A stretch of DNA of 64,000 nucleotides from Lunularia cruciata (taxonomy: Eukaryota; Streptophyta; Marchantiopsida; Lunulariales; Lunulariaceae), in NCBI GenBank assembly GCA_948567375.1, contig OX419755.1, forward strand, positions 42,413,001 to 42,477,000. The letters are read 5' to 3'. Position 1 is the first letter of the stretch; each line of letters opens with the position of its first letter. The notes beneath the pieces are model-generated. The model was given only the letters and a program-made list of their open reading frames with translations, had not been told where the DNA came from and made no database searches. This document shows positions 12,335 through 23,206 of this stretch, in pieces. Made by a program: the position numbers and the translations under genes.

Positions 12335-12889
12335 TGTCGTGCGTATATACATCGCTACACAACATACATCGCTGTCAACATCATACACTATAGAAGCACA
12401 ACTCACACATAAGTCATACATAGATTCTAAAGTGCCACAATAATCAGATTGCTTAACACTTTCAACTCAACTCAACTCAGATCAGTACTTGATCTATCAC
12501 TCTATAAACTGCCAACAACTGGGCATTGATTACAATCAAGCCACACCCACTCAAGCATAGAGAATCCAGGTGACGCTCGCCGGCCTCTGTCCACCATAGC
12601 CAGGAACTGAAGGCTCAACATCAGAGAAGTGAGCTCTCTGGAGCTCACTTTGAAACTATACCCCCTTGGACTCGAGCTAGCACTGGAACCCTAACGGTCC
12701 CACTGACGGCACACTTGACGGTGCAAACGGTGCAAAGTGACAGTGGTCCCCACCGTGAAGTCAGTACCCCGAACACCAAATCAGACTGTCGGAAAGTAGT
12801 CCATGAGAAACTACTAGAATAACTCTAACTACTATCACTAGAACTCCAGTGTCCGAGCAACTAGATGCGGAACAACAAATGGCATGACA
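12335..12889 (-). mobile_element. Family C solo LTR inside the B1 integrase
   Basis: 555 bp bounded by TGTCGTGC and GCATGACA, near-perfect 8-bp inverted ends. CCCT flanks both sides (12331-12334 and 12890-12893), a 4-bp target duplication, or 5 bp if one T was lost. The target is the B integrase; the B2 homologue is uninterrupted here. It is about 90% alike by eye to 58110-58664 next to the family C coding region, which sets its minus orientation. It is more CpG-rich than its host element (CGCTCGCCGGCC, GACGGCACACTTGACGG). Confidence 0.85.
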
Positions 12890-13100
12890 CCCTTCTTCCT
12901 TAATTTTGGCCAAGATCCACTTGTTCCAAATTCCCTCCTTGCTCTTCCTTCATCTCATGTCTCTCATGCTTCTACCTTCTTGACCATAATATCATGATCC
13001 TTACAACATGCCAAAGCTCATCTCCTTGTTGCTCCAAATTGTCATAAACAATACACAAACTATCATCGTTATGATCTCACTTTTCAACTTGGTGATAAAG

Positions 13101-13679
13101 TGTAATACAAGTAGCTAGACATATTATTTGGAGGTGAAAATAAGCTTGGTAACATCTAGAAGGATGTTGTGTAAAATGGGCTAGGAAGATCGGATACATG
13201 TGTCACCAAAAGAGTACTTCTACAAATAGTGCAAAAGCCAAAAATAACCTAAAAACTTTAGAGGAGGCCTAAATAGATGAATTAGGCCATGAAAAGGAAA
13301 TGATTCCTCCCTCTTAAGAAGTAAAAGGTTTTCCTTCTCCCCCTATGATTTGTCTTGTTGAGAGCTTTCCAACTATACCTAACCCATGTGATTCTGAGCT
13401 CCTTGCAAGGAGATTCCTTTTGGTTAAACCCGTTTGACCAACTAGATAGGACAAGGATTGAACTATCACCTATCTAAAAAAATAATCCAAGGATGGATCT
13501 CACTCATAGGTTACCAATCCTTGTATTTGATCCAAGGATGGAGCTTCCTTTGAGTGGATCTTCTTTGCTATATAATAAAGAGAAGGTGCTCATTTGGGGC
13601 ATTGGAGGATTGAGTGTAAAATTTGTGTTTCCTCTCTTGTATCTCTCTTGGAGAGTTCTCTTGTCCTTGAAGTCTTACA
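13101..13679 (+). repeat. 5' LTR of copy A2
   Basis: 579 bp, TGTAATACAAG to AGTCTTACA. It has one copy of the U3 unit that is doubled in A1-type LTRs. The TATA-like CTATATAATAAAGAG at 13569-13583 is shared with all A LTRs and probably sets the start of transcription. The tRNA-Met primer site begins two bases after the end. Confidence 0.9.
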
Positions 13680-13824
13680 ATGGTATCAGAGCGGGTGTTT
13701 CAATCCAAGAGAGTGGATCACCCCTCTTGGAAGAACACGAGCTACTGAAACTAAGTAATTTGAGGGGAGAAAACATAATGCAATTGCTAGACTTGGGAAG
13801 TGTTTTAGAGAGCGGATGGGATGG

Positions 13825-14172
13825 AGGCACCAAGGAGACAATTTCTTACACCTAGCTTCCTATCTTGAATCCATTTCACATCAAGATTATATACATCTAG
13901 TGTGAGCAAATGAAAGTATCTCTTGTTTATTACTTTGGAGCAAAATTCACGAACAAAGTAATGAATTCACCAAACCCAATGATTCTACCTATAGTGGTAC
14001 ACGACAAAGATTAGGATTTGACAATTACATTTATTATGATATCATGGATCTAAATGTACTAAATCCTCACCCTTTCAACATGCAAGTAGAAATCTGTTAT
14101 GTAGTTAGACCAAAAGTGATGTTTAGGAATTTTATAGTCCACAATTTTGGTGAGAATATTATCAACAAGTGA
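13825..14172 (+). pseudogene. Upstream ORF between primer site and gag, copy A2 (ORF0, decayed)
   Basis: A translation starting MEAPRRQFLTPSFL can be followed with frameshifts through LVYYFGAKF, NSPNPMILPIV, DNYIYYDIMDLNV and EICYVVRPKVMFRNFIV, ending shortly before gag. The A1 copy (47819-48168) and A3 copy (22160-22560, minus) carry the same frame, and family B has a related one. Function is unknown; it is not a gag, protease or envelope domain I recognise. Confidence 0.55.
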
Positions 14173-14287
14173 TAGCCTCTAAGGTCCCAATGGTAGTCCC
14201 CATAGTTCATGCTCTCTCCCAAGTGATAATGTTAACCCTTTATTGAAGTAGGAAGTAGCAATCAAACATTGGTTGTGTGTAGGAATC

Positions 14288-15310
14288 ATGGATTTGTAGT
14301 TGGAGGAGTTGATGCAAGGAATGCAAGAGATGTTGAAAAAGTTTTGGGAAATCAAGATGACCATAGAGGAATTGCAAAATCAAATACATACTATCAAGAA
14401 TAATCAAGTAATGAAAGAATGGGAATCATCTCAACAACCAACACCAATGATCAAAGTACTTGGAGAGTTAGGCATGTTGATGACACAAATTCCAATCAAC
14501 AACCAAGCCATGTTGTTACAACAAATAAAAAATACATGCAACATCAACCTTACAAGGGATAGCATTCCATGGGAGTAGAGAAAAATTGGACTTCAAGAAT
14601 GAATTGATACCTTTGATTGTTCACAATGGAGATCATTTATAATTTTTGCATGTTTGTTAGCATGTGGGTACTTGATCAATAAAGCCCTCACATGGTATGA
14701 CGCTTGGGACAATCATTATTGGTAGGAAGAAGAGAGGTCACTTGGATAGTCATGCCAGAAGGACTACTCAAGAATTTCTAATCTATGGATTTTTTGCAAA
14801 TGGCCCAAACCAGACTCAGGGATTTGAAGTAAAAGAATAGCAAACAAGAGAACATGGAAGCATTTTTGGATCTATAGGTTGCAATAACCGATATGAGTCC
14901 AACCAAAGCTCTTGATGGGTTCAATAGAGGATTAAAAGAATAGATTTGCCAAGAAGTAATGGTGCAAAATCCTTGTATGGTTTTTAAAGCCATTGCATGC
15001 ACTCAAAGAATAGCTTGGGTGCTTGGAGGAAGTGAAGCGATAGCACCGATGTAAAACTATTAGGATAAGACACACTATTTTGGTGGATCAATTCATATAT
15101 ATTGGGCAACATTTGGTTCTGAGACCAAGAGTAAGACGTCTCCAAGGAGAATAAGGACGGGTCAAAGAAAGGAGAGAAGGAGTCTCACGAGGAGAAGGGG
15201 CTCAAGCAAAATAATGATGATGTTACAATTGTGGTTGAATTGGGCATATAATAATCAATTGTCATGCTCATCATCTTAGAGGCACTTGGCCTCCATACAA
15301 GCAACCTCTG
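14288..15310 (+). pseudogene. gag of copy A2 (decayed)
   Basis: Starts at ATGGATTTG (M-D-L, then TAG) and matches the A1 gag: EELMQGMQEML near the N-terminus, the capsid-like stretch ALTWYDAWD near 14690, and a CX2CX4HX4C zinc knuckle C-Y-N-C-G-*-I-G-H-I-I-I-N-C at about 15219-15260. The stop inside the knuckle (TGA) replaces CGA (Arg) of the A1 copy, a C-to-T change. Family gag proteins package the RNA. This copy cannot make a full protein. Confidence 0.75.
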
Positions 15311-16114
15311 AACAACATGGAGATAAAAATTGAAGAGAAGGATATGGAAAAACACATCAAAAAACAAAGATCACTAGTAAATGTACCTCGTGGCCTTATT
15401 GGCTTGGTGAAGAAGAGTAAAAGTAGGGGGAAGGAAGAGGATGAGTGTGAAAAGATGGAGGAAGATAAAAAACAATTAATTTTTGTAAATGGAATGCTAT
15501 AATGCAATCCAATGAGAGTGTTAGTAGACCCTAGGGCAATAGAGAATTTCTTGTCCCACTTTGTTGCAATAAGGTTGGGGGTGGAACTAGAGAAGGATGA
15601 GAAGGACAAAGTAGAGTTACCTAATGATCAGATAGAGAGAATTGAGTCATTAATAAAAGAGAGTAGGAGTGTATCAAGAGGCAATCAAGTGGTGAGTGAT
15701 AACACTAGCTTGTTATGATATAATCTTAGGTATGATGTGGATGGAGCAGTAAAATCCCATGGTAGATTGGAGAAATAAAGTAATAAAAACTAGTCAATGG
15801 AAGATCTTTGGGGTTAAGGAAGATCACAAAGGCAAGAGTTGCCTCTTTATAACATAAGGACCACATCTATTGTTAAGACACATAGATGTTTCATGAGTTT
15901 AATAAGAGAAGTCCAAAGTGCCCAACATAATGGAAAAATTCTTGAGAAATTGAAAGATGTGGTCAATGAGTTCCAAGATATCTTTCTGGATGAATTACCT
16001 ACAAGTTTACCACCAGAAAGGAAAGTAGATCATAAAATTAAGATAATTTATAGGAAGACACCTCCTTGTAAGGCCCCATATTGACTATCACCTCATGAAA
16101 TGGTAGAGTGTAAG
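15311..16114 (+). pseudogene. Protease and start of RT, copy A2
   Basis: The frame continues from gag (NNMEIKIEEKDMEKHI). The aspartic protease active site, normally D-S/T-G-A, reads D-P-R-A (15527-15538) followed by IENFLS. The protease-RT linker (LKDVVNEFQDIFLDELPTSLPP) follows at 15950-16010. RT is then interrupted at codon VECK by the B solo LTR at 16115. Confidence 0.75.
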
Positions 16115-16529
16115 TGTAAAGACCAAATCTGAGGAGAGAAATAAGAAAATGGAAACTCATATTGGGACACTTGAATGAGTGAAAACTCCAAATGCCTAGC
16201 ATGAGCTTTGGCTTTGGTATTTATAGGTAGCATACAAGGCCCGTGAGAAGCTTCTCAAGAAGCTTCCTCAAGCCGCTTTCTTAGAGTGCAAGCCAAGTTA
16301 ACTAGGAAGCTTCTCAAGAAGCTTCCTTCTAGAAGCCGCCTACTTGGCATGCAAGCTAAGCTAGTTAGAAGCTTCCTTCTAGAAGCTACTTACTTGAGGT
16401 GCAAGCTAAGCTAGCCGGGAAGCTTCCCAAGAAGCTTTCTAGATACTTTGGAAATATTCTAGGCTACTTTGTCTTATGTGCTACTTTGTAAGCCCGACTA
16501 ACTTTGTCGCTAAACTCCATATTGTTATA
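16115..16529 (-). mobile_element. Family B solo LTR inside the A2 RT
   Basis: 415 bp from TGTAAAGACC to ATTGTTATA, flanked by GTAAG (16110-16114) and ATAAG (16530-16534), a one-mismatch target duplication. The orientation matches the LTRs of the minus-strand B2 element. A clean TATA box lies on the minus strand at 16218-16225 (TATAAATA). The AAGCTTC palindrome array occupies 16249-16437. It is the innermost of four nested layers. Confidence 0.93.
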
Positions 16530-17790
16530 ATAAGGCTCAAATCAAGGATAAGTTGCAAAAGAGGTTTATACAACCCATTGTATCACCATATGGTGCTCTT
16601 GTATTTTTTGTGAAGAAGAAGGATGGAACAATGCGCATGTGTATTGACTATCAAGGACTGCATCAACAAATGGTGAAGAAAAAATATCCATTACCTTGCA
16701 TGGATGACTTGTTTGATTCACTTAATGGGGCAAAGCACTTCACCAAACTTGATTTGTGGTGCAATTACAACCAAATCAGAATTGCAAAAGAAGACATACA
16801 CAAAATGGCCTTTCAAACAAAGTATGGTAATTTTGAGTACTTGTTAATGTTGTTTGGCCCCACCAACACTCTAGCCACTTTTATGAGTTTGATGAATGAT
16901 ATATTCTTTCCGTACTTGGATAAACCTGTTATCATTTTTATTGATGACATCTTAGTTTACAATAAGATGCTAATAGAACAAATGCAACATCTATGAGAAG
17001 TCCTCCAAATTCTACAATAGAATCAATTGTATGCCAGATCTCAAAGTGCAAGTTTGGTAAATCTAAAGTAAACTAATTAGGGCATAGAGTAAATGCAAAA
17101 GGTACTCAATTATTAATAGAAAAAATAGAAATCATTCAAAAATAGAGTGCTCTAGAAGATCAGACTCAACTCAAGAGTTTCTTGGGATTGATGGGTTTTA
17201 TTGTCAATTTGTCAAGGACTTCTCCAAGATTTCACAACCTCTAATAGCATTATTGGGCAAGGGGAAGAAGTGGATATGGAGAACTGCACAAGAATTGGCC
17301 TTTTAGGGGTTGAAATCTTGAATAGTATGATAGTATGATCCAAAAATATCCAATCAAGATGGTTACAAATGCATTAGGTATATAGATCCAATCTTGAAAT
17401 AGTATGATCCAAAATGTCCAATCAAGATGGTTACAAATGCATTAGATGTAGCAATAGGATCAATCCTACAACAAGAATGGCAAGATGGATGTTACATATT
17501 GCATATTTCTCTCATAAGTTGTTTTTGGCAAAATGCAACTATCACACCACCAAATGAGAAGACTTGGCCATTGTCCTTGAAACCAAGCATTGGAAGCACT
17601 TTCTATGTGAGAAGGCATTTGTGATATAGACGGACCACAGACCTCTAGTCTACCTCAAGACAAAAAAAGATATTTCTCATTGACAGATCCGGTGTGCAAA
17701 GTGGAGACAACAATTCAACATGACAATAAGATTTGTGGAAGGCAAGAAGCAACTTGTAGATGCATTCAACCAAATGCCAATCGTAAAAAA
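16530..17790 (+). pseudogene. RT (rest) and RNase H, copy A2
   Basis: RT is open from 16553 to 16996: [43 protein letters not shown], and the catalytic box IIFIDDILVY with both Asp present. The thumb follows with stops, then RNase H (ALDVAIGSILQQEWQDG, DHRPLVYLK). Around 17320-17415 a ~75-bp segment with AGTATGATCC and CAATCAAGATGGTTACAAATGCATTAG is duplicated, breaking the frame. Confidence 0.78.
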
Positions 17791-19262
17791 TTTGGTCGTG
17801 GAAGTCAATATGAACCCTAAATTATGGCCTTGGATTCTTATTGCTACAAAAATTGATCCCTAGATTGTAGGTGCTCAATCATCCAAAGGTATTACCAACA
17901 CCCAAGGACTCACCTTTTGTGATGACAAGTTATGGATCCCAAAGGACACATATTCAAGAACCACCATCCTAGCAAAATGTCATGATTCTGCTATTGCAGA
18001 TCATGTTGGAGTAGACAAGACCTTGGATGCGGTCAAATGCAATTACTATTGGCCCAAGATGAATAACAATGTGATGGAATATGTTTGAAGCTGCCTACTT
18101 TGTCAACAGAATAAGACTTCCAATCAAGCTCTCACATGACTCCTCCAACTTCTCTCCACTCCTACACAACATTGGGAACAAGTAAGCATGGATCTGGTTT
18201 GTGAATTGCCCAGGACCACCTCTACATTTAACTCCATCGTAGTCTTTGTTGACCGAATCAACAAAATGATTCATGTACATCCTACCACCAAGTATGTGAC
18301 TGCCCCACAAATAGCACAATTGTACTTAGATGCAATCTTTTCCCATCATGGCTTGTCTCTAGTGCTCATCATAGATAGAAGCACTGAATTCACTAGTTTG
18401 TTTTGGGGAACTCTCTTTGGGTTCTTCAAAACCAAATTGGTCATATCCACAACTTACCATCCATAGACTGATGGAAAAATATAAAAGGGAAAATTGCACT
18501 ATTGAGTACATGCTTTGGGGCTTTACTTTGGATGAGCAAGAGAATTGGGACACCTTACTTCCGTTGGTGGAATTTGCTTACAACAATTTAGTAAAGCCTC
18601 TATACAAGTAACACCATTCTTCCTTATGTTTAGAGAGCATCCTTTCACACCTTCAAGCTTGATGAAGGTCCATTTAGTGGCTACTAAGGTTGATGCTATC
18701 AACACTTTTGTTTCTAGAATCCAACATGGTGTGGAGAACACCAAGCACAAGTTGCAGATCACCCAAAATTGGCAAAAGAAATATGCAAATGCACACCACC
18801 AACACATGGAGTTCAGTGTGAGAGATCAAGTTTGGCTATCAACCACCAAGCTCAAGTTAGTTGGTCCTCATAAGCTCAAACCTCATTTCATTAGACCTTT
18901 CTCCATCCTTTGTTGCATTGGCACCGTGGCTTATCATCTCAAGCTACCACCATATATGAAGATCCACCTTGTGTTTCATGTTTCCTTATTATGCCGATAT
19001 GCTTCCTAGCCATCCCACTTCTCTTCCATCCAAGAAATTTGACCTTGTCCAACACTTGTTGATGAGCCAGAGGAGTATGAGGTCAAACTCATTCTCTAGA
19101 AACACATCCGTGGTACTCGCCATCCGCATGTGGAATATCTTGTCCATTGGAAAAGGTACTCACTTTATGGGGCAACATGGGAGCCAACAACAAACTTGAC
19201 CAACACACTAGTGTTAGTTTAATCTTTTGAACATCAACTTTGCAAGGACGACGTTGCATCTT
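17791..19262 (+). pseudogene. Integrase and chromodomain, copy A2
   Basis: HHCC zinc region (CHDSAIADHVGVDKTLD..CLLCQQNK) at 17975-18120, with both CxxC cysteines kept. The core shows MDLVCELPRTTS and ITDR-like IIDRSTEFTS (second Asp present). The C-terminus follows (VRDQVWLSTTKLKLVGPHKLKPHFI), then a chromodomain-like end (EEYEVKLIL..YLVHWKRYSLYGATWEP) at 19085-19230. Several stops and a frameshift at 18465 make it non-functional. The second half retains long open stretches (18545-19009). Confidence 0.8.
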
Positions 19263-19277
19263 AAAAAGGGAGAGGTC

Positions 19278-19863
19278 TATAATACAAGAAGCTAGACATA
19301 TTATCTGGAGGTGAAACTTGGCTTGGTAGCATCTAGAAGGATGTTTTATACAATGGACTAGGAAGATCAGACAGAGTGTCACCAAAAGAGTACTTCTATT
19401 GATAGAGAAAAAGCCAAAAATAACTTGAAAACTTTAGAGCCAATTTTGGAGGCTTAAACAAATGAATTAGGCCTTGGAAAGACAATAGTTCTCCCCCCTT
19501 AGGTAGAAAAAGGCTTGCATCTCCTCCCATGATTTGTCTTGTCAAGAGCTTTCCAATGGTATCTCATCCATGTGATTTTTAGCTCCTTACAAGAAGATTC
19601 CCTTTGGTCAAACCCGTTTGACCAACTAGATAGGACAAGGATTGACATGTCAACCATCCAAACAACTAATCTAAGGATGGATCTTGCTGATAGGTCACCA
19701 ATCCATGTATTTGATCCAAGGGTGGAGCTTCCTTTGAGGGGATATTCTTTGCTTCATAGTAAAGAGAAGGTGCTCCTTTGGGGCATTAGAGGATTGATTG
19801 TGAAATTTTCTTTTACTCTCTTGTATTTCTCTTGGAGAGTTCTCTTGTCCTTGGAGTATTACA
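19278..19863 (+). repeat. 3' LTR of copy A2
   Basis: 586 bp, TATAATACAAG (TG mutated to TA) to GGAGTATTACA, closely matching 13101-13679. The purine tract AAAAAGGGAGAG lies two bases upstream. CTTTGGGGCATTAGAGGATTG marks the conserved R/U5 region. Confidence 0.9.
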
Positions 19864-20240
19864 TAAGGTCATACTTTTTTCTAGTAACCCCACTCCCACT
19901 TGATACCTAAGTCTGTAAACTTACTCCTAATTGGATAGGTCCATTTGATATCACTCGAGTCATTTCTCTAGTTGCTTATCAACTTGCCTTGCCTTGTCAT
20001 ATGCAATTTTTTCCTATCAAGGTGAAACTCTTTGCTTCTAATCCATCTTTATTTTCCTCTTGTGTCCATTCTCCTCCTCCTCCCATACCTATCAACAATC
20101 TTGAGGAGTATGAAGTTGATTGTATCCTTGCACGTCGTCACATTCAACATGGCTGCCAACAACATACAAAATACAAAGTCCTTTGGAAATGTTATCTCCT
20201 TCATGATGCCACTTGGGAGTCTCTTTCTCATCTCTAGAAT
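19864..20240 (+). pseudogene. Integrase C-terminus and chromodomain of B1
   Basis: After the A2 element the B frame resumes (GPFDITRVISLVAYQLALPCHMQ). It ends in a chromodomain (EEYEVDCILARRHIQ..KYKVLWKCYLLHDATWES) at about 20102-20235. The aromatic positions Y, W and W expected of the methyl-lysine cage are visible; the usual WKGYP reads WKCYL. A stop follows at SHL. The tract AATAGGGGAATA (20301-20312) then leads into the 3' LTR. Confidence 0.8.
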
Positions 20241-20312
20241 GCACAAATGGCCATCCAAGATTTGGAAGTTTCCATGGTGATGAGGACATCACCAACTAGC
20301 AATAGGGGAATA

Positions 20313-20802
20313 TGTAACAATATGGAGTTAATCAATGAGTTAATCAAGACTAATAAAATAGCAAATAATCCAAATTAGCCAAGAATTACAAAAATATTCT
20401 AGAAGTATCTAGGAATCTACTTGGTACATTCCAAGTATTGGGTAATATGCATGCCAAGTGATGACTTCTAAGAGGAAGTTTCTTGGAAAACTTCCTAGTT
20501 GGCTTAGTTTGCATGCCAAGTAAGTGGCTTCTAGAAGGATCCCTTTGGTTTATCTTGCACGCCAAGTAGGTGGCTTCTAGAAAGAAGCTTCTTGAGAAGC
20601 TTCTTGGTTAGCTTGGCTTGCACATTAAGAAAGCAAATTTTAAGAAGCTTCTAGAGAAGTTAATTAAGAGCCTTGTATGCTTCCCTATTAATACCAAAGC
20701 TCATGCTATGCATTCGGAGTTTCTCTCATTCAAGAGTCCTAATATGATCTTTCACCTTGATCTTTCATCTTCATCTTCTATTTCTCTCCTCTATCTTTTA
20801 CA
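20313..20802 (+). repeat. 3' LTR of B1
   Basis: 490 bp, TGTAACAATATGG to CTATCTTTTACA. Three to four diverged copies of a ~60-bp unit containing GGCTTCTAGAAG and AAGCTTCTTG lie at 20455-20665. It ends at the A3 RT sequence with TCATC as target duplication. Confidence 0.88.
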
Positions 20803-22649
20803 TCATCCATGCAATATAATGGGTATTTATTCTTCACCTTTTTTTGATTTAGGCCCCAAAAGTCAATATACATTTACATTGTACCATTCTTCTTCTTCTT
20901 CACAAACAAGACAAGAGCCTCATATGGTGATATGTTGGGTTGGATAAACACTTTTTATAATATTTTCCCAATTTGAGCCTTGCATTCCTTCATTTCATGA
21001 GGCGATAATTGATAAAAGGCCTTACAAGGCTTTGTCTTCCAAAGAAATATCTTGATTTTATGATCTACTCTCCATTTTGGTGGTAATACTAAGGGTAAAT
21101 CATCAAGAAATACATATTGAAACTCATTGACCACATCTTTCAAATTCTTAGGAATTTTTCCATTGAGTTGTACACTCTAGACTTCTCTTATTAGACCCAT
21201 GAAATATCTATCTATTTTATCAATAGTTATTGTCCCTATGACAGGTAGTTCTTGCCTTTGCAATCTTTCTCTATCTCCAATTATTTTCTATAAGCTAGTT
21301 CTCACTATTTTCTTTCTCCAATTTACCCTAGAGTTGTAGTGCTCTATCCATGACATGCCTAAGGTCATATTATAACAAGCTAACTATATAATTTGCCATT
21401 CAATTTCTTCTTGATACTCATACAAAGAGTGCTACCTTTTTAGGTAGTTACTCAATCCTATTTTTTGACCATTATGTAAATTTACCTCTTCATTCTCATC
21501 CTTTTGTAGCTCCATCTCTAGTCTTATTGCAATAGAACAAGACAAGAAATTCTCTATTGCTCCCATGTTTATCAATACTCTCACTCAATTGCCTTCTAGG
21601 ACTCCATTACAAAAATCAATTGTGTGTTTGTCTTCCTCAACCTTTGCACACTCATCTTCTTCTTCCCTTAATTTTACTCCTCTCAATTGATCTAATAAGG
21701 CCATGAGGTACATTTATTGGTAATCTTCATTTTCTAATGTGATTTCACATCTTCCTCTTTGATTTATCTCTCCAAGTTGTTCAAAGGTCACTTATATGGA
21801 AGCCAAGACCCTCTAGGAAGGCGTGCACAACAATTGATGGTTATGTATCCAACTCAACCATAATTGTAACATCAACATTGTTTTGCTCAAGCCTCTTCTC
21901 CTCATGGGACTACATTTCTTCTTTCATGATCTAGGTTTTGGATATCTTGCAATACATGATTGTTCCTTAAGGTACATAATTGACTTTATATTACCTCCAT
22001 TCTCATCTTGATCTCCCAAAACTTGTTCAACATCCTTGCATCAGATCCTACAACTACGGCTCTATGATTTATGCACATGGTAAATGCTCAATCTTTACTT
22101 CTTACTTCCATAGAGGGTTAATATGATCACTAAAAAAGGGCTTGCACGATCGGGACTACCATTGGGACCTTGGAAGCTATCACTTGTTGATAATATTCCT
22201 CACCAAAATTAGATATTACAAAATCCTCAAACATCACTTTAAGCCTACCTAGATAACAGATTTCTACTTGAGTGTTGAAAAAGAGAAGATTTGGTATATT
22301 TATATCTATTGCATCATAATATAATATAAATTATCCAATCCCACTCTTTATATTAATATCATCACAAGTAAAATAACAAGGTTTGGCAAATTCATTACAC
22401 GTTTTTGACTTCACTCCAAAATGGTAAAAAAGATATACTCTCACTTGCTTGCATTGGATATACATAATCTTGATATGAAAACAATTCAAGATTAAAAAGC
22501 AAGTTGCATGATTTTTCTCCAAGTGCATCTTCCCATCCCCCAACTATAAATTGCACTACTTTTCTCCCCTCAAAATTACTTAGTCTCAATAGCCTATGTT
22601 CTTTTAATAGGGGTGATCCACTCATTCAAACCCACCTATTTGAAACCAT
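20803..22649 (-). pseudogene. Leader, gag, protease and RT start of copy A3
   Basis: Minus strand, high to low: upstream ORF relic (22160-22560: HIKIMYIQC, VYLFYHFGVK); gag; a broken zinc knuckle near 21830-21885 (C-Y-N-Y-G-*-V-G-Y..N-C, one Cys and the His lost); protease site N-M-G-A-IENFLS at 21559-21570; linker and RT start (LKDVVNEFQYVFLDDLP, LSPHEMKECKAQI) from 21140 down to 20803. RT continues at 6473 across the B1 insertion. Dead copy with many stops. Confidence 0.75.
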
Positions 22650-23206
22650 TGTAGTGTTCCAAGGAAAAGAGAAACACAAGGTTCATTTTTAATACTTTAA
22701 CATACCAAAAAAGAACCTTATCTTTATTATTTAGCAAAGAAGATCCACTCAAGAAGAGTTATACCCATCTATCAAATACATAGATTAGTGGCATGTTAAT
22801 GAGCTCCACCTTTAGATTAATTGTATAGATTGGTGACATGTTGATCCTTGTTATATTTGGTTTGTCAAACAAGTTTGACCAATGGAATCTTTGGAGAATC
22901 TTCCTATAGGAAGCTCAAAATATCATGGCTGAGGTGCCATTGGAAATCTCTTGATGAGAAAGCAAGGAGGAAATAAGGCAATGTTTTTCTCTAAGAGGGA
23001 GGAGGAACTTTTACTTTTTGAAGTCTAATTCATCCATTTAGGCCTCTAAAGTTTTTAGGGTGTTTTCTACCTTTGCCCTATTTGTAAAGGTACCCTTTTG
23101 GTGATACATCTATTTGATCTATGTAGATCATTATATAGGAAATCCCTAAAGATGTAACCAAGCCAATTTCTATCTCTAGATAATATGTCTAACTAATGAT
23201 ATTATA
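22650..23206 (-). repeat. 5' LTR of copy A3
   Basis: 557 bp, TGTAGTGTTCCAAGG to ATGATATTATA, A2 type. The adjacent primer site is eroded (minus strand TGGTTTCAAATAG for TGGTATCAGAGCG). The distal end (about 23100-23206) and its flank are repeated at 23430-23690. Confidence 0.85.

Larger units (their letters stand above)
8461..13100 (+). pseudogene. B1 integrase, fragmented by four insertions
   Basis: Pieces of one integrase: the pre-integrase linker at 8461-8714; the zinc region GHMGVDKTLGTLQCQWWWPN at 9470-9663; the catalytic core at 11893-12334 (DKLSKQIHLAPTFD, FSNVFKHH); and the part after the core at 12894-13100 (LNFGQDPLVPNSLL, LTFQLGDKV). Each break coincides with an inserted element. 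The chromodomain lies beyond the A2 element at 19864-20240. Premature stops occur throughout. Confidence 0.8.
13101..19863 (+). mobile_element. Complete family A element, copy A2, inserted in B1
   Basis: 5' LTR 13101-13679, primer site 13681-13692 (TGGTATCAGAGC, exact), internal region, purine tract 19264-19275 (AAAAAGGGAGAG) and 3' LTR 19278-19863. The target duplication is TAAAG / TAAGG (13096-13100, 19864-19868), and joining the flanks restores the B integrase. The element is 6.76 kb including a 415-bp B solo LTR. Gag and pol are present end to end but carry many stops. Confidence 0.93.
6474..20802 (+). mobile_element. Family B element, copy B1, hit by several later insertions
   Basis: A plus-strand chromovirus with LTRs at 6474-6907 and 20313-20802 and a near-perfect target duplication TCATT (6469-6473) / TCATC (20803-20807). 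Its own sequence is the LTRs, leader (6908-7200), RT-RNase H (7205-8460), integrase in pieces (8460-8714, 9464-9663, 11893-12334, 12894-13100) and the C-terminal chromodomain (19864-20240). Gag and protease are deleted. Inside it lie an A1 solo LTR, an unclassified insert, a family C LTR and an entire A2 element. Copy B2 at 38838-44629 gives the uninterrupted reference. Confidence 0.88.
3411..23206 (-). mobile_element. Family A element, copy A3 (A2-type LTRs), split by a family B element
   Basis: A minus-strand Ty3/gypsy chromovirus whose two halves lie on either side of the B element at 6474-20802. The 5' LTR is at 22650-23206 and the 3' LTR at 3411-3988. The left half (3989-6473) ends in the chromodomain; the right half (20803-22649) holds the leader, gag, protease and start of RT. 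The RT frame breaks at 20803 and resumes at 6473, with TCATC/TCATT left as the B target duplication. The outer flanks (ATTAT, GATAC) do not match, so a clean outer target duplication is lost. All frames are heavily decayed. Confidence 0.85.

Noticed and set aside
12335-12889. MITE or other DNA transposon with 8-bp inverted ends
   Set aside because: The same unit flanks the Ty3/gypsy coding region at 58 kb, so an LTR is the simpler reading.
19539-19910. Plus-strand frame of 123 codons across the A2 3' LTR
   Set aside because: It crosses the LTR end and the insertion junction; similar frames occur in other A LTRs by shared sequence, not coding.
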